From assembly GCF_012913485.1 (NCBI RefSeq), contig NZ_CP051774.1:1178001-1242000 (forward strand): DNA of 64,000 nucleotides, given 5' to 3'. The notes under the pieces were generated by a model. That model was not told the origin of the DNA. It saw nothing but the letters and a program-made list of their open reading frames with translations, and made no database searches. Positions 17,027-25,182 of this stretch are shown here, piece after piece (position 1 is the stretch's first letter; the number at the start of each line of letters is the position of its first letter). Made by a program: the position numbers and the translations under genes. The stretch is from Luteolibacter luteus (GTDB lineage Bacteria > Verrucomicrobiota > Verrucomicrobiia > Verrucomicrobiales > Akkermansiaceae).

Positions 17027-18124
17027 TTACTTCAGGTCATCCACGCTCACCGTGGTGAAGGCGATCTTCCCGTAGCGATCAGTCTCCCAAACGATCGCTA
17101 TGCGGCCATCCGGCAAGATGGCCATGTGGCTATAGGCCGCATCCCCCTCCTGGATCATCTTCGAAAACGGCCAGGTCTTTCCATCGTCGTTCGATCCCCG
17201 AAGCAGCAAATTCTCGCGAGCCGTCCGCGATGCCGGATTCAAAAAGAGCAGCCAGCCCGGCTTCTCCTTCGAAGGCCAGGAATGCCGGACCAGCGAACCC
17301 ATGCATTGCGGTTCGGGAAGATTCACATCCCAGCTTGTCTCACCCCAGGCATCACCATCCGGCGAGATCGAAACCGCCCGCTCCTTCTTTGCCGAGCCAT
17401 GGTTTCGCATGTTCAGCATCACCGCATCACCGGAGATGGGAGCAAGCTCGCACTCGTTCGTATGGGCCGCCGCATAGGTGGAGGAAGAACTCCACGTAAT
17501 CCCGGAGTCATCCGAGTAAATCGCATGCGCGTGATAGGCAGGCGTCCCCTCCATCTCCTTGTGATTCACACCCAGCAGATATCGTCCCGCATGCGGGCCA
17601 CCCAACATCACGATCCCGCCACCCGGCCCGGTCGCAAACCATCCCCAGCTTTCCTTCTTCACCTGCTGGCTGATGTCCTCGGGCTGGCTCCAGGTAACAC
17701 CGTCGTCATCGCTGCGGGTTACAAAGACACGCCTTGAATCATCGCCGAAACCCGGCCGGATTTTCTTTTCCGGCAGCCGGTTCCAGGTCGCCAGCACCGT
17801 GATTCGCCCGGTCTTGGGATCCACGATCGGGCACGCATTCCCGATCGTATTCTCGTCCAGATCCAAGATCACCCTCTCTTCCGACCAGCTCTTTCCTCCG
17901 TCGGTCGACCGCTTCAGGACCGTGTCGATGTCACCGGTGTCACTGCTGTTGTTTTTCCGCAGCTCGGCGAAGGCCAGCAGCGTCCCCTTCGCTGTCACCG
18001 CCAATGTCGGGATCCGGTAGGTGTGCCGCGGCGCCACCCGGGTGCCGATGTAAAGATCCAGCCCGGAAGCAGGCAGCAGCAGGGCCGGAACCAAGGTCAG
18101 CAGGGTGAAAAGGGGACGCATCAC
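17027..18124 (-). CDS. Secreted exo-alpha-sialidase-like protein (GH33/BNR repeats)
   Basis: 365 residues with a signal peptide (ALLLPASGLDL). It has the arginine-bearing YRIPTL motif (Arg about 37), ELRKNNSSDTGDID with the putative acid/base Asp, four Asp-boxes (STDGGKSWS, SDDDGVTWS, SDDSGITWS, SNDDGKTWP), a nucleophile-pair Glu in NECELAP, and a late Tyr in DAAYSHMAILPDGR. This combination is that of GH33 sialidases. It stands alone, convergent with the kinase gene, with no sialic-acid catabolism genes nearby. Activity on other 2-keto sugars (as in some BNR relatives) cannot be excluded. Confidence 0.85.
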   Translation of the reverse strand: MMRPLFTLLTLVPALLLPASGLDLYIGTRVAPRHTYRIPTLAVTAKGTLLAFAELRKNNSSDTGDIDTVLKRSTDGGKSWSEERVILDLDENTIGNACPIVDPKTGRITVLATWNRLPEKKIRPGFGDDSRRVFVTRSDDDGVTWSQPEDISQQVKKESWGWFATGPGGGIVMLGGPHAGRYLLGVNHKEMEGTPAYHAHAIYSDDSGITWSSSSTYAAAHTNECELAPISGDAVMLNMRNHGSAKKERAVSISPDGDAWGETSWDVNLPEPQCMGSLVRHSWPSKEKPGWLLFLNPASRTARENLLLRGSNDDGKTWPFSKMIQEGDAAYSHMAILPDGRIAIVWETDRYGKIAFTTVSVDDLK

Positions 18125-18311
18125 ACGAAAACGTCACCGCGCCCCGCCTTCATTCAATGGCGGAATTTTCGCCGAGCCCCGGCTTGAATCGGAGCACCGA
18201 TGTTGTAGGCCTTGCGCGGCAAAAGCACGGCAAGGCGCGAACCACGCCTAACAAACACCGCGCCCTCCGCCGATCAACACTAGCTCGGCCGGTTTCCTCC
18301 CGGTTCGACGG

Positions 18312-18866
18312 ATGAAATACCTCATACTCCTCGTCCCCTTGCTACTCCTCGCCTGCCGCGAGCGGGTAACGCGGGAGGCATTCGAAACCAGCCGGGCTTC
18401 CCAGATCGTCCAGACCCTGGTGGACGAAGGGGCCAGCCTGCCCATCGATGCCCGTCTGGCCGTGACCAGCTACATGGACGCGGAGCGCATTCGCATCGAG
18501 CTGAAGTCCACCGAGTTCCCCCCGAAGGCGGAGCGCTTGGCCGAAAAACTCGCGGCGGCAGAAGCAAAGCAAACGGGTGACCAGAAGCGCTACGAAGACT
18601 CCATGCTCGCGATCTGGGACGCCGTCCGCGAATCGGAAGACCCGAACCTCGCCGCCAAGGACCGGCAGGTGCTCACCGACTATTTGCCCCAGGCCAAGGC
18701 CACTGCCGAACGCGTCGAGGCAGCCTATAAAAAGGCGCGCGCCGCAGCGGATCGCTACCTTGCTGCCCTCCGGGAACTGAAGCTTGATGAGGCACAGACC
18801 CACCACGCCGCCTATCTGGCGACGCTCAGCGAACTGCTGGACGCCGGGCATGCCAAGAAACGATAG
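18312..18866 (+). CDS. Small lipoprotein with a helical body
   Basis: 184 residues. The N-terminus MKYLILLVPLLLLAC is a lipoprotein signal with lipobox LLLAC and the lipidated Cys at 15. The remainder is charged and predicted helical, Ala/Glu/Lys-rich (for example RLAEKLAAAEAKQ), consistent with a coiled coil in the periplasm. No enzymatic motif was seen. It is followed by a small membrane protein gene on the same strand, 66 bases downstream. Function unknown; a spheroplast-protein/CpxP-like or envelope stress role is only a guess. Confidence 0.75.
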   Translation: MKYLILLVPLLLLACRERVTREAFETSRASQIVQTLVDEGASLPIDARLAVTSYMDAERIRIELKSTEFPPKAERLAEKLAAAEAKQTGDQKRYEDSMLAIWDAVRESEDPNLAAKDRQVLTDYLPQAKATAERVEAAYKKARAAADRYLAALRELKLDEAQTHHAAYLATLSELLDAGHAKKR

Positions 18867-18932
18867 CCGAACTTCCCTCCATCCCCGTGTTTGCTTGCGA
18901 AGCGCCTCAAATGGCCCCAAACCAAGCCGCGG

Positions 18933-19343
18933 ATGGCCACGACCGACACTCCCCGCGAGGCGCGACCACAAATCATGGAGCCCGGCGAACGGGCGGACCG
19001 AGTAGCCAAGCGCTTGGCCTTTGTCGCCGGCTTGGCGGCCCTGCTTGCCGCTTGCCTGTTTTACCCGATCCTCGGAAGGTTCGATCAGAACTTCCGGGCC
19101 CATGGCTTCGATACCGCGGAGGTCCTCTCGCCTTTCGCGCGGGCACTGCTTGCGAAGCACGGACTGATCCCCACCGGGCTCCTCGCCATATTCGGCATCT
19201 TCTCGGTCGCATCCTCCTTCAGCGGCCGTCGGAAGCTTACAATCGCCGCGGGTTTCCTATCGCTCCTCATGGCCGGTGCCTCCGGAGTCGTGATCCCGGT
19301 TGTGCTGATGGAGGCGCTGAGCCGCGCGGTCGGGAAATGGTGA
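18933..19343 (+). CDS. Small three-helix membrane protein of unknown function
   Basis: 136 residues from the ATG at 18933; the frame extends to 18891, but the sequence before residue 15 is unlikely. Three hydrophobic segments are visible: LAFVAGLAALLAACLFYPIL, LIPTGLLAIFGIFSVASS, and LTIAAGFLSLLMAGASGVVI with PVVLMEAL. The arrangement (one helix, a roughly 40-residue loop, then two helices) resembles the membrane part of type II secretion or pilus-assembly F-type proteins, but it is too short for one and I do not claim that. Overlapping frames (for example 18887-19354) are Arg/Pro-rich shadows. Confidence 0.6.
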   Translation: MATTDTPREARPQIMEPGERADRVAKRLAFVAGLAALLAACLFYPILGRFDQNFRAHGFDTAEVLSPFARALLAKHGLIPTGLLAIFGIFSVASSFSGRRKLTIAAGFLSLLMAGASGVVIPVVLMEALSRAVGKW

Positions 19344-19454
19344 AATCGACGTGATCCGCTCACGGAGAATCGCTTCCAAAGAATCACCAAAAACAGCTTT
19401 GCGAAACGCAGCGGCTCGGCCCTATCATGCCGGGCGTTCCCGCCATCTTCTCCG

Positions 19455-20195
19455 ATGATTCCCGTACCAGCCTCGCCCTTCCCCGTCACACGCTGGACGG
19501 AGGTGGTGAATGTCTGCCGCTCGGAAGACCCCGGCCTTCGCGCCAAGGCGCTCGACGAGTTGTGCCGCGACTACTGGTATCCGCTCTACGCCTTCGCTCG
19601 CCGCCAGGGAAATGACCGGGAAAGTGCGGAGGACCTCACCCAAGGCTTCTTCCATTACCTTCTTCGGAAAGATCTCTTCGCCGCCGCAAATCAGGAAACC
19701 GGCAAGCTACGGACCTTTCTGCTGACCATCTTCCAACGCTACATCGGCGATGCCCGCGCCCGCGACACTGCCCAGAAGCGTGGCGGTGGAAAGGAACTCG
19801 TGTCCCTCGATCTCGACGAGGGGGAGAAGCGTTATTCCTTGGAACCCGCGGACCGTGTCACCCCGGAGGAACTCTATGACCGCAGTTGGGCCATCGCCCT
19901 GCTCTCCGGCAGTCTGGCGGCGATGGCAAGGAATGAGGAGGAACAAGGCCGCGGCAAGCACTTCGAAAAGCTCGCGGTCTTCCTCAATGCCACGACGATC
20001 GATGATGGCGACTACGATTCGGCCTCGGCGGAACTAGGGATGAGCACCGTCGCCGTGCGAAAGGCGGTGAGCCGCCTGCGCCAGCGGTTCCGTGAATGCC
20101 TGCGAGAGCAGATCGCAGCGACGCTGAAGGATCCGGATGAGGCTCGCGTCGATGAGGAATTGATGGCGCTGAAATCGGTGCTCAGAGGCGGATAG
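19455..20195 (+). CDS. ECF-type sigma factor with long region 2 (planctomycete/verrucomicrobial type)
   Basis: 246 residues. The start TRWTEVVNVCRSEDPG with LDELCRDYWYPLYAFARRQG and SAEDLTQGFFHYLL is the region 2 signature of a family that in Planctomycetes and Verrucomicrobia usually precedes a Ser/Thr kinase gene. Region 4 is seen near the end (ASAELGMSTVAVRKAVSRLRQRFRE). Here the next gene is a hydrolase, not a kinase; the closest kinase downstream begins at 25183. Either the pair has been broken or this factor acts alone. Confidence 0.88.
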   Translation: MIPVPASPFPVTRWTEVVNVCRSEDPGLRAKALDELCRDYWYPLYAFARRQGNDRESAEDLTQGFFHYLLRKDLFAAANQETGKLRTFLLTIFQRYIGDARARDTAQKRGGGKELVSLDLDEGEKRYSLEPADRVTPEELYDRSWAIALLSGSLAAMARNEEEQGRGKHFEKLAVFLNATTIDDGDYDSASAELGMSTVAVRKAVSRLRQRFRECLREQIAATLKDPDEARVDEELMALKSVLRGG

Positions 20196-20227
20196 GCGGG
20201 ACCGCGTCCTGCTGTTGGAATAAAGAA

Positions 20228-20246
20228 ACCGGGGAATTTTCCCGGT
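20228..20246. other. Short inverted repeat between the sigma factor and the catabolic operon
   Basis: ACCGGG at 20228-20233 and CCCGGT at 20241-20246 flank an AT-rich centre. It may be a weak terminator of the sigma gene or an operator for the operon that begins at 20345. There is no T-tract. Confidence 0.25.
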
Positions 20247-20344
20247 CACACTCCCCACTCCGTACCCAAGAAGCCGGTGCAAGGGCATTCCCCCGCGGGA
20301 TGCCTTGGAATGCTCGTCCTCGACCAGCAAAACGCACCATCACC

Positions 20345-21022
20345 ATGAATCCTCATCACAAGCTCTATACGCCGGAAGACAGCGCCGTCGTCTTCATCGA
20401 CCACCAACCCCAGATGACCTTCGGCGTCGCGAATATCGATCGCGCGACCCTGATCAACAACGTGACCTTGCTCGCGAAGGTCGCGAAGGAATTCAACGTC
20501 CCCACTATCCTCACCGCGGTGGAAACGGAGTCCTTCAGCGGCTACATCTGGCCGCAACTTCTCGACGTCTTCCCCGGTCAACCGGTGGTCGAACGTTCTT
20601 CCATGAACTCGTGGGACGACGAAGGCTTTCGCGAGGCGATCCGCGCCACCGGCCGGAAGAATATCCTCATCACCGGCCTCTGGACCGAGGTCTGCGTCAC
20701 CTGGCCGACCATCGAAATGCTCGGGGAGGGCTACAATATCTACGTCGTGGAAGACTGCTGCGGTGCCACCTCCCAGGCTGCTCATGAAGCGGCCCTCTCC
20801 CGCATGGTCCAGGCCGGTGCCGTCCGCGTGACGACGATCCCTGCCTTGCTCGAATGGCAGCGCGATTGGGCGAAGCGCGAGCACTACAATAACCTCATGG
20901 GCCTGATCAAAAACCAAGGCGGTGCCTACGGGGTCGGCGTCGAGTATGCCTACACCATGGTCCACAAGGCCCCCCAATCCGCGATCAAGCCGCAGGTGGT
21001 CCCACCCGGTAAAGGCCACTAA
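20345..21022 (+). CDS. Isochorismatase-like cysteine hydrolase (YcaC-like)
   Basis: 225 residues from the ATG at 20345; the frame extends to 20300 without good sequence. The catalytic triad is visible: Asp in VVFIDHQPQM, Lys in the middle region, and Cys in LWTEVCVTWPTIEM. QAAHEAALSRMVQAGA and the ending GAVRVTTIPALL are typical of the YcaC subgroup, whose members have unclear or amidase-like activities. It begins a collinear run with a porin, an ABM-domain protein and an amidohydrolase, so it probably hydrolyses an amide or related intermediate of the same compound. Confidence 0.85.
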   Translation: MNPHHKLYTPEDSAVVFIDHQPQMTFGVANIDRATLINNVTLLAKVAKEFNVPTILTAVETESFSGYIWPQLLDVFPGQPVVERSSMNSWDDEGFREAIRATGRKNILITGLWTEVCVTWPTIEMLGEGYNIYVVEDCCGATSQAAHEAALSRMVQAGAVRVTTIPALLEWQRDWAKREHYNNLMGLIKNQGGAYGVGVEYAYTMVHKAPQSAIKPQVVPPGKGH

Positions 21023-21031
21023 AGCCAGCAT

Positions 21032-21070
21032 CCCGCGGCGGCACCTTTCATGGCATAAGGCCGCCGCGGG
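21032..21070 (+). terminator. GC-rich hairpin between hydrolase and porin genes
   Basis: CCCGCGGCGGC at 21032-21042 pairs perfectly with GCCGCCGCGGG at 21060-21070 around a 17-base loop. There is no U-tract, so it may be a processing or stability element, or an attenuator lowering expression of the downstream genes, rather than a full stop. Confidence 0.45.
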
Positions 21071-21081
21071 CTCTTCATGCC

Positions 21082-22380
21082 GTGTCCCGCAAGTCCACAA
21101 AACGCCCGGCGGCCATCGTGGCTATCCTGCTCGTTCTGCAGGACCTGCCCGCCTCGGCCCAGATCACCAACAATTTCGGGGATTGGCAGGCCACATTCTC
21201 CGGCCACGCCCGGACCATGTATGAGAGTTATCACGGCCTCGATTTCGGCCTCGGCCCGCTCGACGATGACGATTGGCTCCACCAGCGCATCCAACTCGGT
21301 GGCACCCTTTCCCACGGCGAGGAATTGAAACTGGGAGCGGAGCTGACCTGGGGTCACATGTGGGGGAAGGAATCGCCGCTCGCTCCTCCGGACGAGGATG
21401 AGCCGGATATCCTTCAGGCCTACGCCGAGATTCTCTTGCCAACCGCCAGCGATGACCTTCGTTTAAAGGCAGGCAGGCAGACACTCTACTACGGGTCTGG
21501 TAGATTGCTCGCGGCCCGTGAAGGAGCGAACCAGCGTCTTTCGCACGATGCCCTGCTTCTATCCTGGCAGCCCGACAAGGACCGCCGGGTAGATGCCTTC
21601 ATCGCCTCCCCCGTGCGGATAAATCCGGGAACCTTCGACAACATCTCGGAACCCGGAGACCTCCGTCTGTGGAGCCTCTATTCGGTGATGCCGCTGCCAC
21701 GCACGGAGGACATCCATTTCGATCTCTACTACATCGGCCTGCGTGATGATGATTCGATCTTCGCTCCCGGCGGCGGCCACGAAACCCGCCACACCATCGG
21801 CACCCGCCTCTGGAGCAAGGATGGCCCGGAGATTCTGAATACGGAGTTCATCGCGCAGTTCGGCGAAGCAGGCGGGAGGGATATCCTCGCCGGTGCCGCG
21901 AGCTTGGGCATCGGCTACGAGTTCGAGGACCTGCCTTGGCACATCTCACCGCAGTTGCGCGCCGATGCCATTTCCGGGGGCGACGAGGGTGGGACCATCC
22001 ACACCTTCCACCCCCTGTTTCAGGCAAATAACTATTTCAACGAGGGAGGATTCCTCTCACCCTCGAATCTCTTCAATCTGAATCCTCTCGTCACCCTGAA
22101 GCCGGAGGACGGGCTGACCTTCACGCTCGGAGTGAATTTCCAGTGGCTCGCGAGCACGCAGGACGCGATCTACGGCCCGCCCCTGCAGAAACTCGGGACC
22201 CCGGTTCCGGGAGGAAATCGTTATCTCGGCACCGCCTTCAATGCCTCGGTCGAGTGGGAATTTGCCGAAGGGACCTCCCTCTTCCTCGGCTATACTCACC
22301 ATGATGCCGGCAAGGCACTGACCGACATCGGCGGTGAGGATGTCGAATACCTTCAAGGGAGCTTCCGCTGGGAATTCTAG
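21082..22380 (+). CDS. Alginate-export-type outer-membrane porin
   Basis: 432 residues with a GTG start and a signal peptide (AAIVAILLVLQDLPASA). The body is a beta-barrel pattern of alternating aromatic/hydrophobic residues, ending in aromatic Phe (GSFRWEF), as outer-membrane proteins do. LKAGRQTLYYGSGRLLAAREG and the acidic loops match the alginate-export (AlgE-like) family, which in non-alginate producers acts as a substrate-specific porin for small anionic molecules. It follows a YcaC-like hydrolase and precedes ABM and amidohydrolase genes, so it likely admits the substrate of that pathway. Confidence 0.85.
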   Translation: MSRKSTKRPAAIVAILLVLQDLPASAQITNNFGDWQATFSGHARTMYESYHGLDFGLGPLDDDDWLHQRIQLGGTLSHGEELKLGAELTWGHMWGKESPLAPPDEDEPDILQAYAEILLPTASDDLRLKAGRQTLYYGSGRLLAAREGANQRLSHDALLLSWQPDKDRRVDAFIASPVRINPGTFDNISEPGDLRLWSLYSVMPLPRTEDIHFDLYYIGLRDDDSIFAPGGGHETRHTIGTRLWSKDGPEILNTEFIAQFGEAGGRDILAGAASLGIGYEFEDLPWHISPQLRADAISGGDEGGTIHTFHPLFQANNYFNEGGFLSPSNLFNLNPLVTLKPEDGLTFTLGVNFQWLASTQDAIYGPPLQKLGTPVPGGNRYLGTAFNASVEWEFAEGTSLFLGYTHHDAGKALTDIGGEDVEYLQGSFRWEF

Positions 22381-22431
22381 GTCACGGACTCCCGCTTCTA
22401 CCCAAGAAATCCTGCGAACCACCCTTTCCTG

Positions 22432-22998
22432 ATGTCCCCGCCACCTGTTGAAGATACCACCGTTACCGTCGTCGTCCGGCGGCGGACCAAGCCCGGTTGC
22501 GAGACACCTTTTGAAGAGGCCATGCGCGAGTTCATCGCCTTCGCCCTCGCTTCCCCGGGAAACAGAGGTATCCATGTCCTGCGCTCCGAGCAAGGAAATC
22601 CACGGGACTACACCGTGGTCGATCGCTTCAGCGATGCGGAGAGCCGCAAGCAATTCACCGCGTCCGAAACCTACAAGGAATGGATGATACGCCTCCGTGA
22701 ACTCACCGAGGAGGATCCCCACATCGAGGAGCTCGGCGGTATCTCCGGATGGTTCACCCTTCCGGGCAAGCCTCCCGCCAAGGCTCCGCCGAAGCCGAAG
22801 ATGGCGCTCGTCACTTTCCTCGGCGTCTACCCCCTCACTTCTCTCTTCCCGCCGCTATTCCGCAAGCTCCTGCCAGATTGGCATCCGCTCCTGCTCAATG
22901 TCCTCGTCACCGGCCTGGTCGTCGCGAGTCTGACCTGGGTCGTGATGCCTTTCCTGACGAAGCGCTTCCGCCACTGGCTTTTCACCGACACCAAGTGA
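22432..22998 (+). CDS. ABM-domain protein with two C-terminal membrane helices
   Basis: 188 residues. Residues about 8-95 match the antibiotic biosynthesis monooxygenase (ABM) ferredoxin-like fold: VTVVVRRRTKPGCETPFEEAMREF, RGIHVLRSE, YTVVDRFSDAESRKQFTAS. Residues about 120-175 hold two hydrophobic segments (LVTFLGVYPLTSLFPPLF and LLLNVLVTGLVVASLTWVVM). Many such fusions are known in proteobacteria without a proven reaction. It is collinear with its neighbours (51 bases after the porin stop, 11 before the amidohydrolase). Confidence 0.82.
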   Translation: MSPPPVEDTTVTVVVRRRTKPGCETPFEEAMREFIAFALASPGNRGIHVLRSEQGNPRDYTVVDRFSDAESRKQFTASETYKEWMIRLRELTEEDPHIEELGGISGWFTLPGKPPAKAPPKPKMALVTFLGVYPLTSLFPPLFRKLLPDWHPLLLNVLVTGLVVASLTWVVMPFLTKRFRHWLFTDTK

Positions 22999-23008
22999 TC
23001 GTGCGACC

Positions 23009-24811
23009 ATGAACCATCCAGATCTCATTCTCAAAAACGGCAAGATTACCACGCTTGACCCCATCCGCCCGCACGCCAGCGAAGTCGCTATCAAAGACGG
23101 CAAGATCCTCGCGACCGGCGGCGAAGGCGACCTCCAGGCCGGGCCCGGCACAAAGGTGATCGATCTCAAGGGCCACCGCGTCATTCCCGGGCTAAACGAT
23201 TCCCACCTCCACCTCATTCGCGGAGGCCTGAATTACAATATGGAGCTGCGTTGGGATGGCATCCCCTCGCTCGCCGATGCCATGCGGATGTTGAAGATCC
23301 AAGCGCACGCCACACCACCGGGCCAATGGGTGCGCGTGGTCGGATCGTGGAGCGAGTTCCAGTTCATCGAGCAACGCATGCCGACCCTGGATGAATTGAA
23401 CGAAGCCGCTCCGGACACACCCGTCTTCATCCTCCACCTCTACTGCCGCGCCCTGCTGAATCGCGCCGCTCTCCGGGCCTGCGGCTACACGAAAGACACG
23501 CCCGATCCTCCGGGCGGCGAGATCCAGCGTGACAAGCATGGAAATCCCACGGGCCTCCTCATCGCCCGGCCGAATGCGATGATCCTTTACGCGACGCTCG
23601 CGAAGGGGCCGAAGCTTCCGCCGGAGCATCAGGTCAATTCCACGCGCCATTTCATGCGTGAGCTGAATCGCCTCGGCATCACCAGTTGCATCGATGCCGG
23701 AGGCGGCTTCCAGAATTACCCGGAAGACTACGAGATCATCCGCCACCTCCATGAGCGTGGCGAGATGACCGTGCGCATCGCCTACAATCTCTTCACGCAG
23801 AAGCCAAAGCAGGAGAAAGAGGACTTCGCCCGCTGGATGAAGATGACCAAGCCTGGAGAGGGCGATGCTTTCTTCAGGATGAATGGTGCAGGCGAGATGC
23901 TCGTCTTCTCCGCAGCCGATTTCGAGGACTTCCTCGAACCACGGCCCGATTTGGCCCCTTCCTTGGAAGACGAACTGGAAGACGTGGTGATGGCTCTCGC
24001 CTCGAATGGCTGGCCTTTCCGCCTCCACGCTACCTACGACGAAAGCATCTCGCGTTTCCTCGATGTCTTTGAGCGGGTCAATCGGGAGGCACCTATCAAC
24101 CAGTTGCATTGGTTCCTCGATCACTGCGAAACCATCAGTGATCGCAACCTCGATCGCGTGGCGGCCATGGGCGGCGGCATCGCCATCCAGCACCGCATGG
24201 CCTTCCAAGGCGAATACTTTGTCGATCGCTACGGTGCGAAGGCAGCGGAGCGCACGCCACCCGTGCGGAGGATGCTGGAAAAGGGCATTCCGGTCGGAGC
24301 CGGCACCGATGCCACCCGCGTCGCGAACTACAATCCCTTCAATTCCCTGTGGTGGCTCGTTTCCGGCCGCACTCTCGGCGGATTGGAACTCTATCCTGAG
24401 GCGAACCGCATGAGCCGCGAGGAAGCACTGGGACTTTACACGGTCGGCAGCTCCTGGTTCTCGCGAGAAGATGGCACCAAGGGAATGATCGCTCCCGGAC
24501 AGCTGGCGGATCTGGTTGTGACCAGCGAGGACTATCTCACGGTCCCGGAAGACCGCATTCGCGACCTCCAATCGGTCCTCACCATGGTCGATGGAAAAAT
24601 CGTCTATGCCGCTGGCGATTTCCGCGAACACGATACCGCACCGATCCCTATCCTCCCGGACTGGTCTCCCGTCAAAACCTTCGGGGGGTACGGCGCTCCG
24701 CTCTGGGATGGCCGTATGGGCCCATCCTCGAGCTCCAGCCACAAGGCGCAGGCAAATACCACAGGCCTTTCACAGCTGTGGGGCTCCGGCTGTGATTGCT
24801 TCGCCTTCTAG
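23009..24811 (+). CDS. YtcJ-like amidohydrolase
   Basis: 600 residues. The metal-dependent amidohydrolase_3 pattern is intact: VIPGLNDSHLHLIRGG near residue 70, then a beta/alpha barrel with RLHATYDES (about 345) and LDHCET (about 370), and GAGTDATR (about 430), followed by a composite beta-domain (GMIAPGQLADLVVT). It should hydrolyse an amide or N-substituted small molecule. The C-terminal roughly 35 residues, ending GSGCDCFAF, extend past the usual fold. It ends the four-gene operon starting at 20345. The substrate is unknown. Confidence 0.88.
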   Translation: MNHPDLILKNGKITTLDPIRPHASEVAIKDGKILATGGEGDLQAGPGTKVIDLKGHRVIPGLNDSHLHLIRGGLNYNMELRWDGIPSLADAMRMLKIQAHATPPGQWVRVVGSWSEFQFIEQRMPTLDELNEAAPDTPVFILHLYCRALLNRAALRACGYTKDTPDPPGGEIQRDKHGNPTGLLIARPNAMILYATLAKGPKLPPEHQVNSTRHFMRELNRLGITSCIDAGGGFQNYPEDYEIIRHLHERGEMTVRIAYNLFTQKPKQEKEDFARWMKMTKPGEGDAFFRMNGAGEMLVFSAADFEDFLEPRPDLAPSLEDELEDVVMALASNGWPFRLHATYDESISRFLDVFERVNREAPINQLHWFLDHCETISDRNLDRVAAMGGGIAIQHRMAFQGEYFVDRYGAKAAERTPPVRRMLEKGIPVGAGTDATRVANYNPFNSLWWLVSGRTLGGLELYPEANRMSREEALGLYTVGSSWFSREDGTKGMIAPGQLADLVVTSEDYLTVPEDRIRDLQSVLTMVDGKIVYAAGDFREHDTAPIPILPDWSPVKTFGGYGAPLWDGRMGPSSSSSHKAQANTTGLSQLWGSGCDCFAF

Positions 24812-25182
24812 AACCTTTCGCACGTAGTTCCACCTTTAGGCGCTCCCTATCCCAACCAACGGCAGACCATGCGCAAGCCCCGCAGCGGGGACCACCGGGA
24901 GAAATTCCAGCGAGGCCGCTGCTCTGGCAGACTCCCCCCATGTCTCTCCTTTCTGCGCCCGATTTCATCCCTTTCTCCGACCCCAATTTGTCCCGATCCG
25001 CCTGTTATTTCCCCTGTTTTAACAGGCATAACAGGCACCCGTAAACAGCCTTTCCCAAGCTCAATCTCGGAGCAAAAACCCACGAACAAAGTCCTCAAAA
25101 TCGACGACCTGCCCGCCATTGAAAACGGGGCGCCTCACCGTATCCTCTTCCCCCGCCCCCCGTTTGTGATTCCATAGCCCCG
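24812..25182. other. Intergenic region upstream of the kinase/TPR gene
   Basis: This gap contains the 37-bp nested palindrome at 25000-25036. No open frame in it looks protein-like. The remaining sequence presumably includes the kinase promoter, which I could not locate. Confidence 0.4.
25000..25036 (+). repeat. 37-bp nested palindromic repeat, copy 1
   Basis: Outer arms GCCTGTTAT and ATAACAGGC (9 bp, perfect) enclose an inner dyad CCTGTTTTAACAGG (6-bp arms). The reverse complement occurs at 55923-55959 with 36 of 37 positions identical. Both copies are intergenic, as expected for a REP-like element, a protein-binding site or a small RNA hairpin family. Confidence 0.8.

Noticed and set aside
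25000-25036. Nested palindrome as a terminator of the amidohydrolase operon
   Set aside because: It lies about 190 bases after the operon stop, has no adjacent T-tract, and a nearly identical copy occurs in an unrelated place, so a repeat element is a better description.
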